DNA of 6,149 bases from an uncultured Selenomonadaceae bacterium (GCA_946402475.1 CAMIWP010000075.1:1-6149), one strand, 5' to 3'; numbered from the stretch's first letter, positions 1-6,149 are shown. A program made the numbers and translations. Notes: generated by a model not told the origin, from the letters alone.

Positions 1-157
1 GATCAAAGCCGTAGGTCACATTCCCCGGGAATCCGATATCCAAGTGCTCCGTGAACACAAGGCCGATGCCGAGTTCCTCCGCCTGCACCAACGCATCCTT
101 TGCCTGCATCTCCGAGTCTGCGGAAAACGCCGTATGTACATGACTGTCGTAATACAT
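1..157 (-). CDS. PHP-domain histidinol-phosphatase-like protein (HisJ family), partial
   Basis: Only the first 52 codons are inside the window; the rest lies beyond the left edge. The protein starts MYYDSHVHTAFSADSEM and shows the opening metal-ligand motif of PHP phosphoesterases, H6-x-H8 in DSHVHT. It also has a conserved-type Asp14 and a TEHLD block with His38, typical of the HisJ branch, which dephosphorylates histidinol phosphate in histidine synthesis. The start at 157 is supported by a good ribosome binding site (AAGGAGAG on the minus strand, at 163-170) five bases upstream. It lies 21 bp downstream of the TSCPD gene on the same strand, so the two are probably co-transcribed. Many HisJ-like PHP proteins are named from family alone, so the exact substrate is uncertain. 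The PHP fold assignment is firm; histidinol phosphatase is the likeliest function. Confidence 0.8.
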   Translation of the reverse strand, partial: MYYDSHVHTAFSADSEMQAKDALVQAEELGIGLVFTEHLDIGFPGNVTYGFD

Positions 158-178
158 GGAAACTCTCCTTCTTTAACC

Positions 179-436
179 TCACTGCCGGGCTGCGTAGGCT
201 TCCTTCAGGGCGATGGCCAGCTGATCGGGGCAGGAAGTAGGCTTGTTGTTGCAGGTGTTTCCCGCGAAGCGCTCGATGACGTGATCCATGTCCATGCCCT
301 CCACTAACTTGGAGATGCCCTTGAGGTTCCCGTTGCAACCGCCTTCGAAGGAGACGCTTTTGATGATCTTGCCGTCGAGTTCCACCTCAATGGAGCGAGC
401 GCAAGTTCCCTTGGTCTTGTAAAGATATTTGCTCAT
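179..436 (-). CDS. TSCPD domain-containing protein, TIGR03905 type (function unknown)
   Basis: This complete 85-residue protein has four cysteines in the expected arrangement: C12 in GTCARS, C34 in GGCNGNL, C62, and C69 in the eponymous TSCPDQLA block. The TSCPD domain is also found at the C-terminus of some B12-dependent ribonucleotide reductases. The stand-alone four-cysteine form is a small family common in Firmicutes, with no established function. The cysteines suggest metal or redox chemistry, but that is inference. No signal peptide or membrane segment is visible, so it should be cytoplasmic. The start at 436 is preceded by a modest GGTGG site, and a candidate promoter lies 42-70 bp upstream. 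It is the first gene of the leftward unit and is followed closely by the PHP phosphatase gene. Family assignment is confident; biological role is not known. Confidence 0.9.
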   Translation of the reverse strand: MSKYLYKTKGTCARSIEVELDGKIIKSVSFEGGCNGNLKGISKLVEGMDMDHVIERFAGNTCNNKPTSCPDQLAIALKEAYAARQ

Positions 437-477
437 GTTTCCACCGCTTTCTCTCGATTTGATAAAATCCTTTTTCT

Positions 478-506
478 ATCTTACCGCAAGGAAGCCTTCT
501 CTGCAA
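478..506 (-). promoter_or_regulatory. Candidate sigma-70 promoter for the leftward TSCPD-PHP unit
   Basis: Read on the minus strand, TTGCAG (501-506) and TAAGAT (478-483) are separated by exactly 17 bases. They match three and four of six consensus positions. The spacing and position, about 42 bp upstream of the TSCPD start, fit a housekeeping promoter. This is visual pattern matching only. Confidence 0.4.
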
Positions 507-510
507 GGAA
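486..510. repeat. Direct repeat GCAAGGAA x2, 17-bp period, over the leftward promoter
   Basis: GCAAGGAA occurs at 486-493 and again at 503-510. The second copy overlaps the proposed -35 element of the leftward promoter and the first lies in its spacer. Such a pair could be an operator half-site array, but an 8-base repeat can also arise by chance. No known regulator motif is recognised. Confidence 0.3.
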
Positions 511-556
511 AAGAATATCCGCCTCCCATGTTCGTATGGTGTAACCCGCATCTTTG

Positions 557-565
557 TGGTATGAT
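557..565 (+). promoter_or_regulatory. Candidate extended -10 promoter for the rightward operon
   Basis: TGGTATGAT fits an extended -10 element (TGnTATAAT) with one mismatch in the hexamer. No good -35 is present at 17 bp spacing (TGGTGT at 537-542 is poor), which is tolerated for extended -10 promoters. Transcription would begin near 572 and leave a leader of about 30 bases before the kinase start at 603. No terminator or riboswitch-like structure is evident in that short leader. Confidence 0.35.
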
Positions 566-602
566 AGGGGCAGTGCGAATCTTTTTTGGGTGGGATCTTG
601 AA

Positions 603-1430
603 ATGGAAAGACAGATGCGCGTTGCGTTGGTAAATGATATGACGGGATTCGGGCGTTGTTCCATCACTGTGGAGCTGCCGTTGCTCTCGGCGATGAAGAT
701 ACAGGCATGCCCTTTTCCCACAGCCATATTGTCCGTGCATACGGGATTTACGTCCCATTACATCGACGACTACACGGAGCGCATGCGCCCCTATATGGAG
801 AACTGGAAGGAGAACGGGCTGGAATTTGACGGTATTTGCACGGGATTCCTCGGTTCTGTGGAGCAGATCGGTATCGTGGAGGATTTCATCGCCATGTTCA
901 AGGGAAAGGGCACCAGAGTCATGGTGGATCCCGTCATGGGAGACAACGGCAGACTGTATGCTTCCTATTCGCCCCGCATGTGCGAAGAGATGCGGAGGCT
1001 CCTCATCCATGCGGATCTCGTGACACCGAACCTGACAGAGGCCTGTGAGCTCCTGGATATTTCCTATCCTCAGGGTGGCATTGTCTCGGATCGGGATCTC
1101 CAGTGGATGGCGGAGGAGCTATCCCGCCGTGGCCCCCGGCAAGTGGTCATCACGGGCCTGTTGGAGGCGGACACCGTCAAGAACTTTATCTACGAGAGGG
1201 AACGGGGGACGGAGGTATTCCGGATGCCGAAGATTGACGGCGAGCGGTCGGGAACAGGGGATGCCTTTGCCGCCATTGTGGCGGGCAGCTTGCTTCACGG
1301 GGAGACTTTGAGCCAGGCCGTCCAGAAGGCGGCGGTCTTCATCAGCAAGATGATTCGCTGTGCCGTGAAGATGAACCTTCCCTGGAATTACGGACTGCCC
1401 TTTGAGGAATACCTCACCCAGTTGAGGTGA
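603..1430 (+). CDS. Pyridoxamine/pyridoxal kinase (PfkB/ThiD-like ribokinase fold)
   Basis: This 275-residue protein is of normal length for the family. It phosphorylates B6 vitamers with ATP in the cytoplasm to salvage pyridoxal 5'-phosphate. The N-terminus VALVNDMTGFGRCS carries the substrate-side glycine loop typical of Firmicute pyridoxamine kinases. DPVMGDNG (residues 109-116) is the conserved PL-kinase motif and TPNLTEA (141-147) follows the core strand. GTGDAF (217-222) is the anion-hole motif with the catalytic Asp220. The open frame extends upstream to 429, but that stretch overlaps the divergent TSCPD start and the promoter region and lacks family similarity. I therefore start at ATG 603, which has a GGGTGGGA site seven bases upstream; ATG 615 is an alternative. 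The gene is separated by 37 bp from the glycosyltransferase and has no visible terminator, so it may head the operon. The kinase fold is certain; which B6 vitamer is preferred cannot be read from sequence. Confidence 0.9.
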   Translation: MERQMRVALVNDMTGFGRCSITVELPLLSAMKIQACPFPTAILSVHTGFTSHYIDDYTERMRPYMENWKENGLEFDGICTGFLGSVEQIGIVEDFIAMFKGKGTRVMVDPVMGDNGRLYASYSPRMCEEMRRLLIHADLVTPNLTEACELLDISYPQGGIVSDRDLQWMAEELSRRGPRQVVITGLLEADTVKNFIYERERGTEVFRMPKIDGERSGTGDAFAAIVAGSLLHGETLSQAVQKAAVFISKMIRCAVKMNLPWNYGLPFEEYLTQLR

Positions 1431-1454
1431 GAAAAGAAAGGTTTGAAGAAGATC

Positions 1455-1462
1455 GGGGGTGA
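1455..1462 (+). promoter_or_regulatory. Ribosome binding site deciding the glycosyltransferase start
   Basis: GGGGGTGA resembles the GGAGGTGA anti-16S complement and ends five bases before ATG 1468. It overlaps an in-frame GTG at 1459, which would itself lack a good upstream site. This favours ATG 1468 and a 908-residue product over the 911-residue GTG version. Confidence 0.55.
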
Positions 1463-1467
1463 GGCGG

Positions 1468-4194
1468 ATGGCTTCGCATCGTGACGAGGCTTTTGTGCCG
1501 GATTTGGTCAGTATCATGATTCCAACCTATGAGCGGCCCGGATTGTTCAAGAAAACCTTGGAAAGCGCCCTGGCGCAGACCTATCCGCAGGTCGAGATCA
1601 TCGTCTGTGACAACAGTCGGAATGAGGCGACTGCGGAGATCATGCGGGAATATGTGAAGGATCCCCGGGTGCGCTATGTGAGGAATCGCGAGGCGACGTC
1701 GAAGGAGGAGAATTTTGCTTCTTTTGAGAAGTTGGCCAAAGGCGAGTATTTGCAATGGCTCATGGATGATGATATCCTGCACCCGGAAAAACTTCGCCGC
1801 ATGGTGGACTGTTTCCGGCGCGATCCCGGCGTGGTCTTGGTGACTTCCCGCCGAGGCGCGGTCGACGAGGAGGGGAACCTCCTCCGCCAGTTGTCTACGG
1901 AGCTTGAGATCCCGGGAGAGTACCGGGTGTTCCCCGGCGGGGAACTGGGACGACGCATGCTGCGGGACATGAGGAACTACGTGGGGGAGCCGTCTGCAGC
2001 ATTGTTCCGCCGACGGGATCTTCGCCATCATTATTGGCATGCCGAGGCGAAGGGCTATCGGCGCATTTCCGATGTTGCCATGTGGTTGGAGCTCATGGAA
2101 AAAGGAGATTGCGCGGTCTTTCGCGACTCCTTGAGCTACTACCGTTGCCATGGGGAACAGGAAGGCAGGCAAAAGGATGTCATCCTCCAGAGCCGCGTGG
2201 AGTGGTTCCGCCTCGGTTCCGCCTATTATCATGATGGTCGATTCTTGGAAAAATGGGAAGATTATGAATGCTTGCTGGGGATTCTAAGGGATGAATACCT
2301 TCGGACGAAGCCTTGGACAGACCCGGAGTTTTTGGCGTGTCCTTCCTGGGAGAGTTATAAGAAGTGCATGGATGAGATACGGGAGCTCCTTCTTCGCGGA
2401 GAGGCAGTTTCCTCGGAAGAAGGTTTCGGGAAAAAGGTCATCGTCATTTCCATGGTCAAGAATGAGGCAGACGTCATTGAGAGCTTTGTGCGCCATAGCC
2501 TGACCTTCGCCGATGGGATGCTCATTGCTGACCATTGCAGCGGAGACAGGACGGGTGAGATCCTGGAGAAACTTCGAGAGGAAGGGCTGCCCATCTCCGT
2601 CCGTCTTGTGCGGCGGATCGAGCTTGCCCATGCGGAGGTCATGAACGATCTCTTGCAGCAGGCGCTGCGGGAATTTCGGCCGGATGTCGTTTTGCCCTTG
2701 GATGCGGATGAGTTTCTCGTCAACACGGATACGGGGGAATCCTGCCGCTCGGTGTTGGAGCGCTTGCAACCGGAAAAACTTTACAAGCTGAACTGGCGCC
2801 TTTACGAGCCCCTTTCCCCGAAAGACGAAACCAGGTTTCTCCTTTCTCGTCCTTCCAGACGGAGCCGGGATTTTGCCCCGGGACAGAAAATGGCCGTGGG
2901 GGGCAGGATCGCCGCAAGGCAGGGGTTCTACATGAACCAGGGTTGCCACTATGCCTGTTGGGGTAAGAACGGGGAGAAGGTGCCTTGGGAAGACGTGCCT
3001 GCGGTTCATGTGGCGCATTACCATTGGCGGAGCGATGAACAGTATGCGGCGAAGATCGCTACCAGTTGGCCGAACAATGTGGCGAAGTATTCCCTTTATA
3101 CGCCCACAACGTCCTATTTGAAAGGATGTTACGAGAAGCTCGGCAGGGGAGAGGTCGTGACGCCGGGTTCTGCCATCCAGGACCCCGAGACCTTCGACCT
3201 GCGGCCCTATTGCCGGGAGATTCCCCTGCGCTACAGTGATCGAGTGCATCCCGATCCCTTGCGGAATCTGATGGGGGCAAGTGTCCTCCTTGCGGAGGCA
3301 TATCTGGAGGAAAAGATCCTGAAGCGCGAGAAATGGGTTACAGTGGTCATTCCCTACCTTGGGGAGGATGAGGAATCCTGTCGGGGGGTGGAGCTTGCGC
3401 TATCCCAGAACTATCCTTACAAGGAGATCTTTCTCTGCGGGATTGCCGCTTCGGCAGAGGAGGTGGAATGGCCGGAGCATTTCCAGGAGCAAGTCGGGCT
3501 ACTGGATGACCTTCCGGGGAAGGATGTCTTTGCGAGGCTTTCCCAAGAGGCCCGAGGCGACTATGTCCAGTGGATTCTCCCCGGATATTCCATGCCGGAG
3601 GATAAGATCATGAAGATGGTTGCCTGCATGGAATCCCAGGATCTTTCCTATGGGATTCTCTTTGCAGACGGAAGGGGAGAATTCGCCCCGTGGGAGCCAT
3701 GGGTAGATTTTCGGGTGGATCCCGTGATGGCGACGGCATCGCCAAAGCCCTTTTGGCGCACGATGCTCCGCACCGGCAAATACCCTTCCGGGGGGATGAA
3801 CGGGGCGCTTTTCCGGCGATCCTTGATGGAAGGATGCCGATGGTTGCGTCATGCTTTCTTTGATGAGAGGCCCCTTCCCTATGTGATGTGGATCCAGGCC
3901 CTTCGGCAACTGGCTCGGACCGGCGAGGGAGATGTGGGGATCCTGGGGGATCCCTTTTGCGAAAGGTTGGAGGACTCCTTCCCGGCAGAGGAACTTCTGT
4001 GGCATGCGCTGGAGTGGTTTGCCCTGCTAAAAGAGTACGGGAGCGAATTGCCGACGGAAGACTACGGGAGCGCCGTCCGAAATTTTTGCAGCCTTGGGGC
4101 GGATTTTGAGAAATTGAGGGCCACGGCGGAGCCGGGGCTTTGGTGCCAGTACGAAAAGGCGCTGGCTGCCATGGAGAAGGAGATGGAGAGATGA
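1468..4194 (+). CDS. Large three-module family 2 glycosyltransferase
   Basis: A 908-residue protein without signal peptide or membrane segments, expected to be cytoplasmic. Module 1 (about residues 14-250) is a classic GT2 domain: VSIMIPTYERP, ALAQTYPQVEIIVCDN, and YLQWLMDDDIL with the DDD motif at 100-102. Module 2 (about 323-620) resembles the Glyco_tranf_2_4 type: VIVISMVKNEADVIESF, then LDADEF with Asp412 and Asp414, then an aromatic/His-rich HVAHYHWRSDEQYAAKI segment. Module 3 (about 624-857) starts VTVVIPYLG and includes ALSQNYPYKEIFLCG and GDYVQWILPGY. It parallels module 1, including an ALFRR segment, but the DDD position reads PGY (705-707), so it is probably inactive. Two active sites are therefore likely. 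The product could build a short glycan; sugars and acceptor cannot be deduced. The stop overlaps the radical SAM start (ATGA), and the heptosyltransferase follows, which suggests a role in surface or adhesin glycosylation. Confidence 0.9.
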   Translation: MASHRDEAFVPDLVSIMIPTYERPGLFKKTLESALAQTYPQVEIIVCDNSRNEATAEIMREYVKDPRVRYVRNREATSKEENFASFEKLAKGEYLQWLMDDDILHPEKLRRMVDCFRRDPGVVLVTSRRGAVDEEGNLLRQLSTELEIPGEYRVFPGGELGRRMLRDMRNYVGEPSAALFRRRDLRHHYWHAEAKGYRRISDVAMWLELMEKGDCAVFRDSLSYYRCHGEQEGRQKDVILQSRVEWFRLGSAYYHDGRFLEKWEDYECLLGILRDEYLRTKPWTDPEFLACPSWESYKKCMDEIRELLLRGEAVSSEEGFGKKVIVISMVKNEADVIESFVRHSLTFADGMLIADHCSGDRTGEILEKLREEGLPISVRLVRRIELAHAEVMNDLLQQALREFRPDVVLPLDADEFLVNTDTGESCRSVLERLQPEKLYKLNWRLYEPLSPKDETRFLLSRPSRRSRDFAPGQKMAVGGRIAARQGFYMNQGCHYACWGKNGEKVPWEDVPAVHVAHYHWRSDEQYAAKIATSWPNNVAKYSLYTPTTSYLKGCYEKLGRGEVVTPGSAIQDPETFDLRPYCREIPLRYSDRVHPDPLRNLMGASVLLAEAYLEEKILKREKWVTVVIPYLGEDEESCRGVELALSQNYPYKEIFLCGIAASAEEVEWPEHFQEQVGLLDDLPGKDVFARLSQEARGDYVQWILPGYSMPEDKIMKMVACMESQDLSYGILFADGRGEFAPWEPWVDFRVDPVMATASPKPFWRTMLRTGKYPSGGMNGALFRRSLMEGCRWLRHAFFDERPLPYVMWIQALRQLARTGEGDVGILGDPFCERLEDSFPAEELLWHALEWFALLKEYGSELPTEDYGSAVRNFCSLGADFEKLRATAEPGLWCQYEKALAAMEKEMER

Positions 4195-4850
4195 TCCTGT
4201 ACGCGACCCATGCGGGCGGCAGATACCTGCCCATGGAGGAAAGCCTCCGGATCCGGCCGGAGGGAAAGCGAAACCTCTACGTGAACCTCACGAACCGATG
4301 CAACTGCTCCTGCACCTTCTGCCTGCGAACCATGAAAAAGATGGCGGAGGAATCCTCCCTGTGGCTGGAGCGGGAGCCTTCCCCGGAGGAAGTCATGGAG
4401 GGAATGGAGAGGATTCCCTGGGAATACATCGGGGAAGTGGTGTTCTGCGGCTTCGGCGAGCCGACCCAGCGGCAGAAGGATCTGGTGACACTGCTCCGCT
4501 ACGTGAGGGAGCGGCACCCGGGCATAAAGACACGGCTCAACACCAACGGTCTCGGGGAATTGGAGTACGGGCGGGAGATCTCTGCGGACTATGAAGGACT
4601 CTTGGACACGGTTTCCATCAGTCTCAATGCGTCCAGCAAGGAGAGGTATCTGGAACTCACCCGGGCGAAATTCGGCGCGGCATCCTACGAGGGTATGCTG
4701 GCCTTTGCGGAGCACAGCAAGAAATACGTGCCCCATGTGGTGATGACCGTTGTGGATCGGGTGAATGACGCTGAAGAGATCGAGCGATGCAAGAGGATTT
4801 GCGAGGAAAGAGGGCTTGTGCTCAGGGTCAGGGAGTACGAGGACTCCTGA
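4191..4850 (+). CDS. Radical SAM protein, TatD-associated (TIGR04038-like) type
   Basis: A 219-residue protein with the canonical CX3CX2C motif for the 4Fe-4S cluster that cleaves S-adenosylmethionine (C37, C41, C44 in NRCNCSCTFC). It also has the glycine-rich SAM-binding stretch FCGFGEP (86-91) and RLNTNG (115-120) and VSISLNA (141-147) strands of the partial TIM barrel. The LWLEREP block (58-63) and overall length recall the small radical SAM family often found next to TatD nuclease genes; its reaction is unknown. No tatD gene is visible here. There is no SPASM-like C-terminal cysteine cluster, only C200 and C204. The start at 4191 overlaps the preceding stop as ATGA, with AAGGAG at 4177-4182 eight bases upstream, so translation is coupled to the glycosyltransferase. 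The longer open frame from 4140 runs inside that gene and is not credible. Radical SAM identity is firm; the subfamily is likely. Confidence 0.88.
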   Translation: MILYATHAGGRYLPMEESLRIRPEGKRNLYVNLTNRCNCSCTFCLRTMKKMAEESSLWLEREPSPEEVMEGMERIPWEYIGEVVFCGFGEPTQRQKDLVTLLRYVRERHPGIKTRLNTNGLGELEYGREISADYEGLLDTVSISLNASSKERYLELTRAKFGAASYEGMLAFAEHSKKYVPHVVMTVVDRVNDAEEIERCKRICEERGLVLRVREYEDS

Positions 4851-4860
4851 AGCAACCGAG

Positions 4861-4868
4861 GGGAGGAT
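4861..4868 (+). promoter_or_regulatory. Ribosome binding site deciding the heptosyltransferase start
   Basis: GGGAGGAT ends five bases before ATG 4874. A GTG lies directly before it at 4871 in the same frame, but ATG has the better spacing. The open frame continues upstream to ATG 4787 inside the radical SAM gene; that extension has no family-like sequence and is discarded. Confidence 0.6.
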
Positions 4869-4873
4869 ACGTG

Positions 4874-6109
4874 ATGGGGACGATTCGCTATTTCACCTGC
4901 AGGAATCAGGACGACATGCCAATGGCACCGTGGCTGGCGCACATGTCCCTCTTTCATGATTGGGAGCCCTTTGTGGGGGAGGTGTGCGGGGAAACCGGGA
5001 TCCCCGGCCTCCTGCTGGATTTCCGGCAGGGGCTTCGCCTGAAGGTTCCCGAGGGGGACTGGCATGTTTCCGTATACGATTACGACACGGAGGATCTGTT
5101 CCTGGACGAGGATATCTCGGATACCTTGCTTGTCTCTATGGAAAAATATTATGTCCGATGGTCCGTGGAGGTCAGGAAGGAAGGGGAGCTGGTCTTCTCC
5201 CATGTCTTTGACCCCGAGGGGCAGACTGTCGTGTTTTACATCGTGGGGCCGGCCATGGGAGACATACTGGCCATGCTTCCCTACGCGCGGGCCTATCGGG
5301 AGAAGTATCACGGCAAGGTGTACCTCAAGCTGGCTGGGGAATACATGGAGGAGTTTGCCCGGCATCTTTATCCGGAGATTCCCCATGCGGGGGATCATGT
5401 TCCGGAGGATACCTACGCCGTTTACTATGTGACCACGTGGTTTGAGACGACCATCGGCGCTCCCGTGGATACGCGGGTCTTTCCCATGGAAGAGATCGCA
5501 GGATCCATCGTCGGGATCCACGAGCCGCCTCCCCGTCCTGTCTTCCGGCCCACCCGGCCCAACATCGTGAAGGGGAGGTACGTCTGCATTGCCGTCCAGG
5601 CATCCACCTTGGCAAAGGGATGGCATTATCCCAACGGGTGGAACATCGTCACCGATTATCTGGTGCAACTGGGGTATCGGGTGATCTGCATCGACCGCCA
5701 TGCCTATCAAAGAGAGATGAACTACGATACCCTGATGCCCGATGCGGCAGAGGACATGACGGGGGATCGCACGATCATGGATCGCGCGAACATGCTTTAT
5801 TATGCGGAGTTCTTCATCGGCTTGGGCAGCGGTCTTTCCTGGTTGGCTTATAACGTGGGATGCCCTGTGATTCTCATCAGCGGCATGTCCCAACCCTGGT
5901 GCGAGTTCTACACCCCTTACCGCATCATCAACCGCCACGTGTGCAACGGTTGCTTCAACGATATCCGCACCCGTTTCCAGTCGAAGATCTGTCCTTATCA
6001 CAACGGCACGGAGCGGGAGTTGGAATGCTCCAAGCGTATCTCTCCCCGTCAGGTGATCCGCGCCATTGACGAGCTGATGCAAAATGAACCGAGGGTACTG
6101 ACACGATGA
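4874..6109 (+). CDS. Autotransporter strand-loop-strand O-heptosyltransferase (TibC/Aah-like, BAHT family)
   Basis: A 411-residue cytoplasmic enzyme of the usual family length. Characterised relatives (TibC, Aah) transfer heptose from an ADP-heptose donor to Ser/Thr of repeat regions of autotransporter adhesins before secretion. The N-terminal part (about 1-117) includes LLLDFRQGLRLKVPEGDWHV and a strand-rich stretch, as in family members. The catalytic part contains GPAMGDILAMLPYA (125-138), where Asp130 sits like the GD aspartate of GT9 heptosyltransferases. It also has KGWHYPNGW (248-256) and GLGSGLSWLAYNVGCP (316-331) in the donor site. The C-terminus has C357-x2-C360 (CNGC), C373 and C385, matching the four-cysteine iron-finger of this family, so it should bind iron. 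It follows the radical SAM gene by 23 bp and overlaps the next start as ATGA. The acceptor autotransporter is not in the window. Confidence 0.92.
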   Translation: MGTIRYFTCRNQDDMPMAPWLAHMSLFHDWEPFVGEVCGETGIPGLLLDFRQGLRLKVPEGDWHVSVYDYDTEDLFLDEDISDTLLVSMEKYYVRWSVEVRKEGELVFSHVFDPEGQTVVFYIVGPAMGDILAMLPYARAYREKYHGKVYLKLAGEYMEEFARHLYPEIPHAGDHVPEDTYAVYYVTTWFETTIGAPVDTRVFPMEEIAGSIVGIHEPPPRPVFRPTRPNIVKGRYVCIAVQASTLAKGWHYPNGWNIVTDYLVQLGYRVICIDRHAYQREMNYDTLMPDAAEDMTGDRTIMDRANMLYYAEFFIGLGSGLSWLAYNVGCPVILISGMSQPWCEFYTPYRIINRHVCNGCFNDIRTRFQSKICPYHNGTERELECSKRISPRQVIRAIDELMQNEPRVLTR

Positions 6110-6149
6110 TTTTTGATAGAAAAACGACGCCGAATATGTCGTCATATGC
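6106..6149 (+). CDS. Start of an unidentified downstream gene, partial
   Basis: An ATG at 6106 overlaps the heptosyltransferase stop (ATGA) and opens a frame, MIFDRKTTPNMSSY, that stays open to the window edge. A GAGGG site at 6091-6095 lies ten bases upstream. The same overlap style is used at the glycosyltransferase/radical SAM junction, which supports a real, translationally coupled gene. Fourteen codons are too few to assign a family. It might be another glycosylation gene or unrelated. Confidence 0.5.
   Translation, partial: MIFDRKTTPNMSSY

Noticed and set aside
429..602. Upstream in-frame extension of the pyridoxamine kinase (58 more codons)
   Set aside because: It overlaps the divergent TSCPD start and both candidate promoters, and has no similarity to the family. 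The kinase motif region begins just after ATG 603.
1431..1467. Possible terminator between the kinase and glycosyltransferase genes
   Set aside because: The 37 bases are purine-rich (GAAAAGAAAGG, GAAGAAG) with no inverted repeat and no T-run.
2284..3249. A 321-codon minus-strand open frame opposite the glycosyltransferase
   Set aside because: No domain-like sequence and fully antisense to conserved GT2 modules; same shadow effect.
3580..3588. Possibility that PGY in module 3 comes from a sequencing frameshift
   Set aside because: The reading frame stays open and similar to module 1 on both sides, so the change reflects substitutions and not a frame error.
3937..3954. Tandem GGGGATCC-like repeat in the glycosyltransferase gene
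   Set aside because: It encodes ordinary residues (GILGDP) within module 3, is very short, and is most simply explained by codon use.
4685..6145. A 486-codon open frame on the minus strand opposite the heptosyltransferase
   Set aside because: Its translation is rich in His, Arg, Pro and Gly with no recognisable motif, and it lies antisense to a gene with clear family motifs. It is a shadow of GC-biased codon use.

Overview
This window looks like chromosomal DNA from a diderm Firmicute (Negativicutes, most plausibly a Selenomonas-like genus). This is inferred from gene content, not from a marker gene. The small TSCPD/TIGR03905-type protein, the HisJ-type PHP phosphatase and the ThiD-like pyridoxamine kinase are of the kinds usual in Firmicutes. 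The autotransporter-type O-heptosyltransferase, in contrast, only makes sense in a cell with an outer membrane. The DNA is moderately GC-rich, coding is dense, and I see no RNA genes, mobile elements or CRISPR arrays.

Layout. Positions 1-436 carry two minus-strand genes read as one unit: a TSCPD-domain protein (179-436) followed by a PHP-family histidinol-phosphatase-like gene (1-157) that runs off the left edge. A short AT-richer divergent region (437-602) holds candidate promoters for both directions. From 603 to the right edge all genes are on the plus strand and tightly packed: a pyridoxamine/pyridoxal kinase (603-1430), a three-module family 2 glycosyltransferase (1468-4194), a TatD-associated-type radical SAM protein (4191-4850), a TibC/Aah-like autotransporter strand-loop-strand O-heptosyltransferase (4874-6109), and the first 14 codons of a further gene (from 6106). 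Gaps are 37 bp, a 4-bp overlap, 23 bp and a 4-bp overlap, so at least the genes from 1468 onward probably form one transcript.

How the genes may work together. The heptosyltransferase is expected to put heptose on serines or threonines of repeat-rich autotransporter adhesins in the cytoplasm, before export. The large glycosyltransferase next to it could extend or add to that glycan, or work on another surface polymer. The radical SAM gene is translationally coupled to the glycosyltransferase and sits between the two sugar-transfer genes. Its role is unknown, and it is the main puzzle of the window. The most distinctive sequence observation is that the third module of the glycosyltransferase looks like a degenerate copy of the first: the fold-level landmarks persist, but the DDD metal/nucleotide-sugar motif has become PGY.
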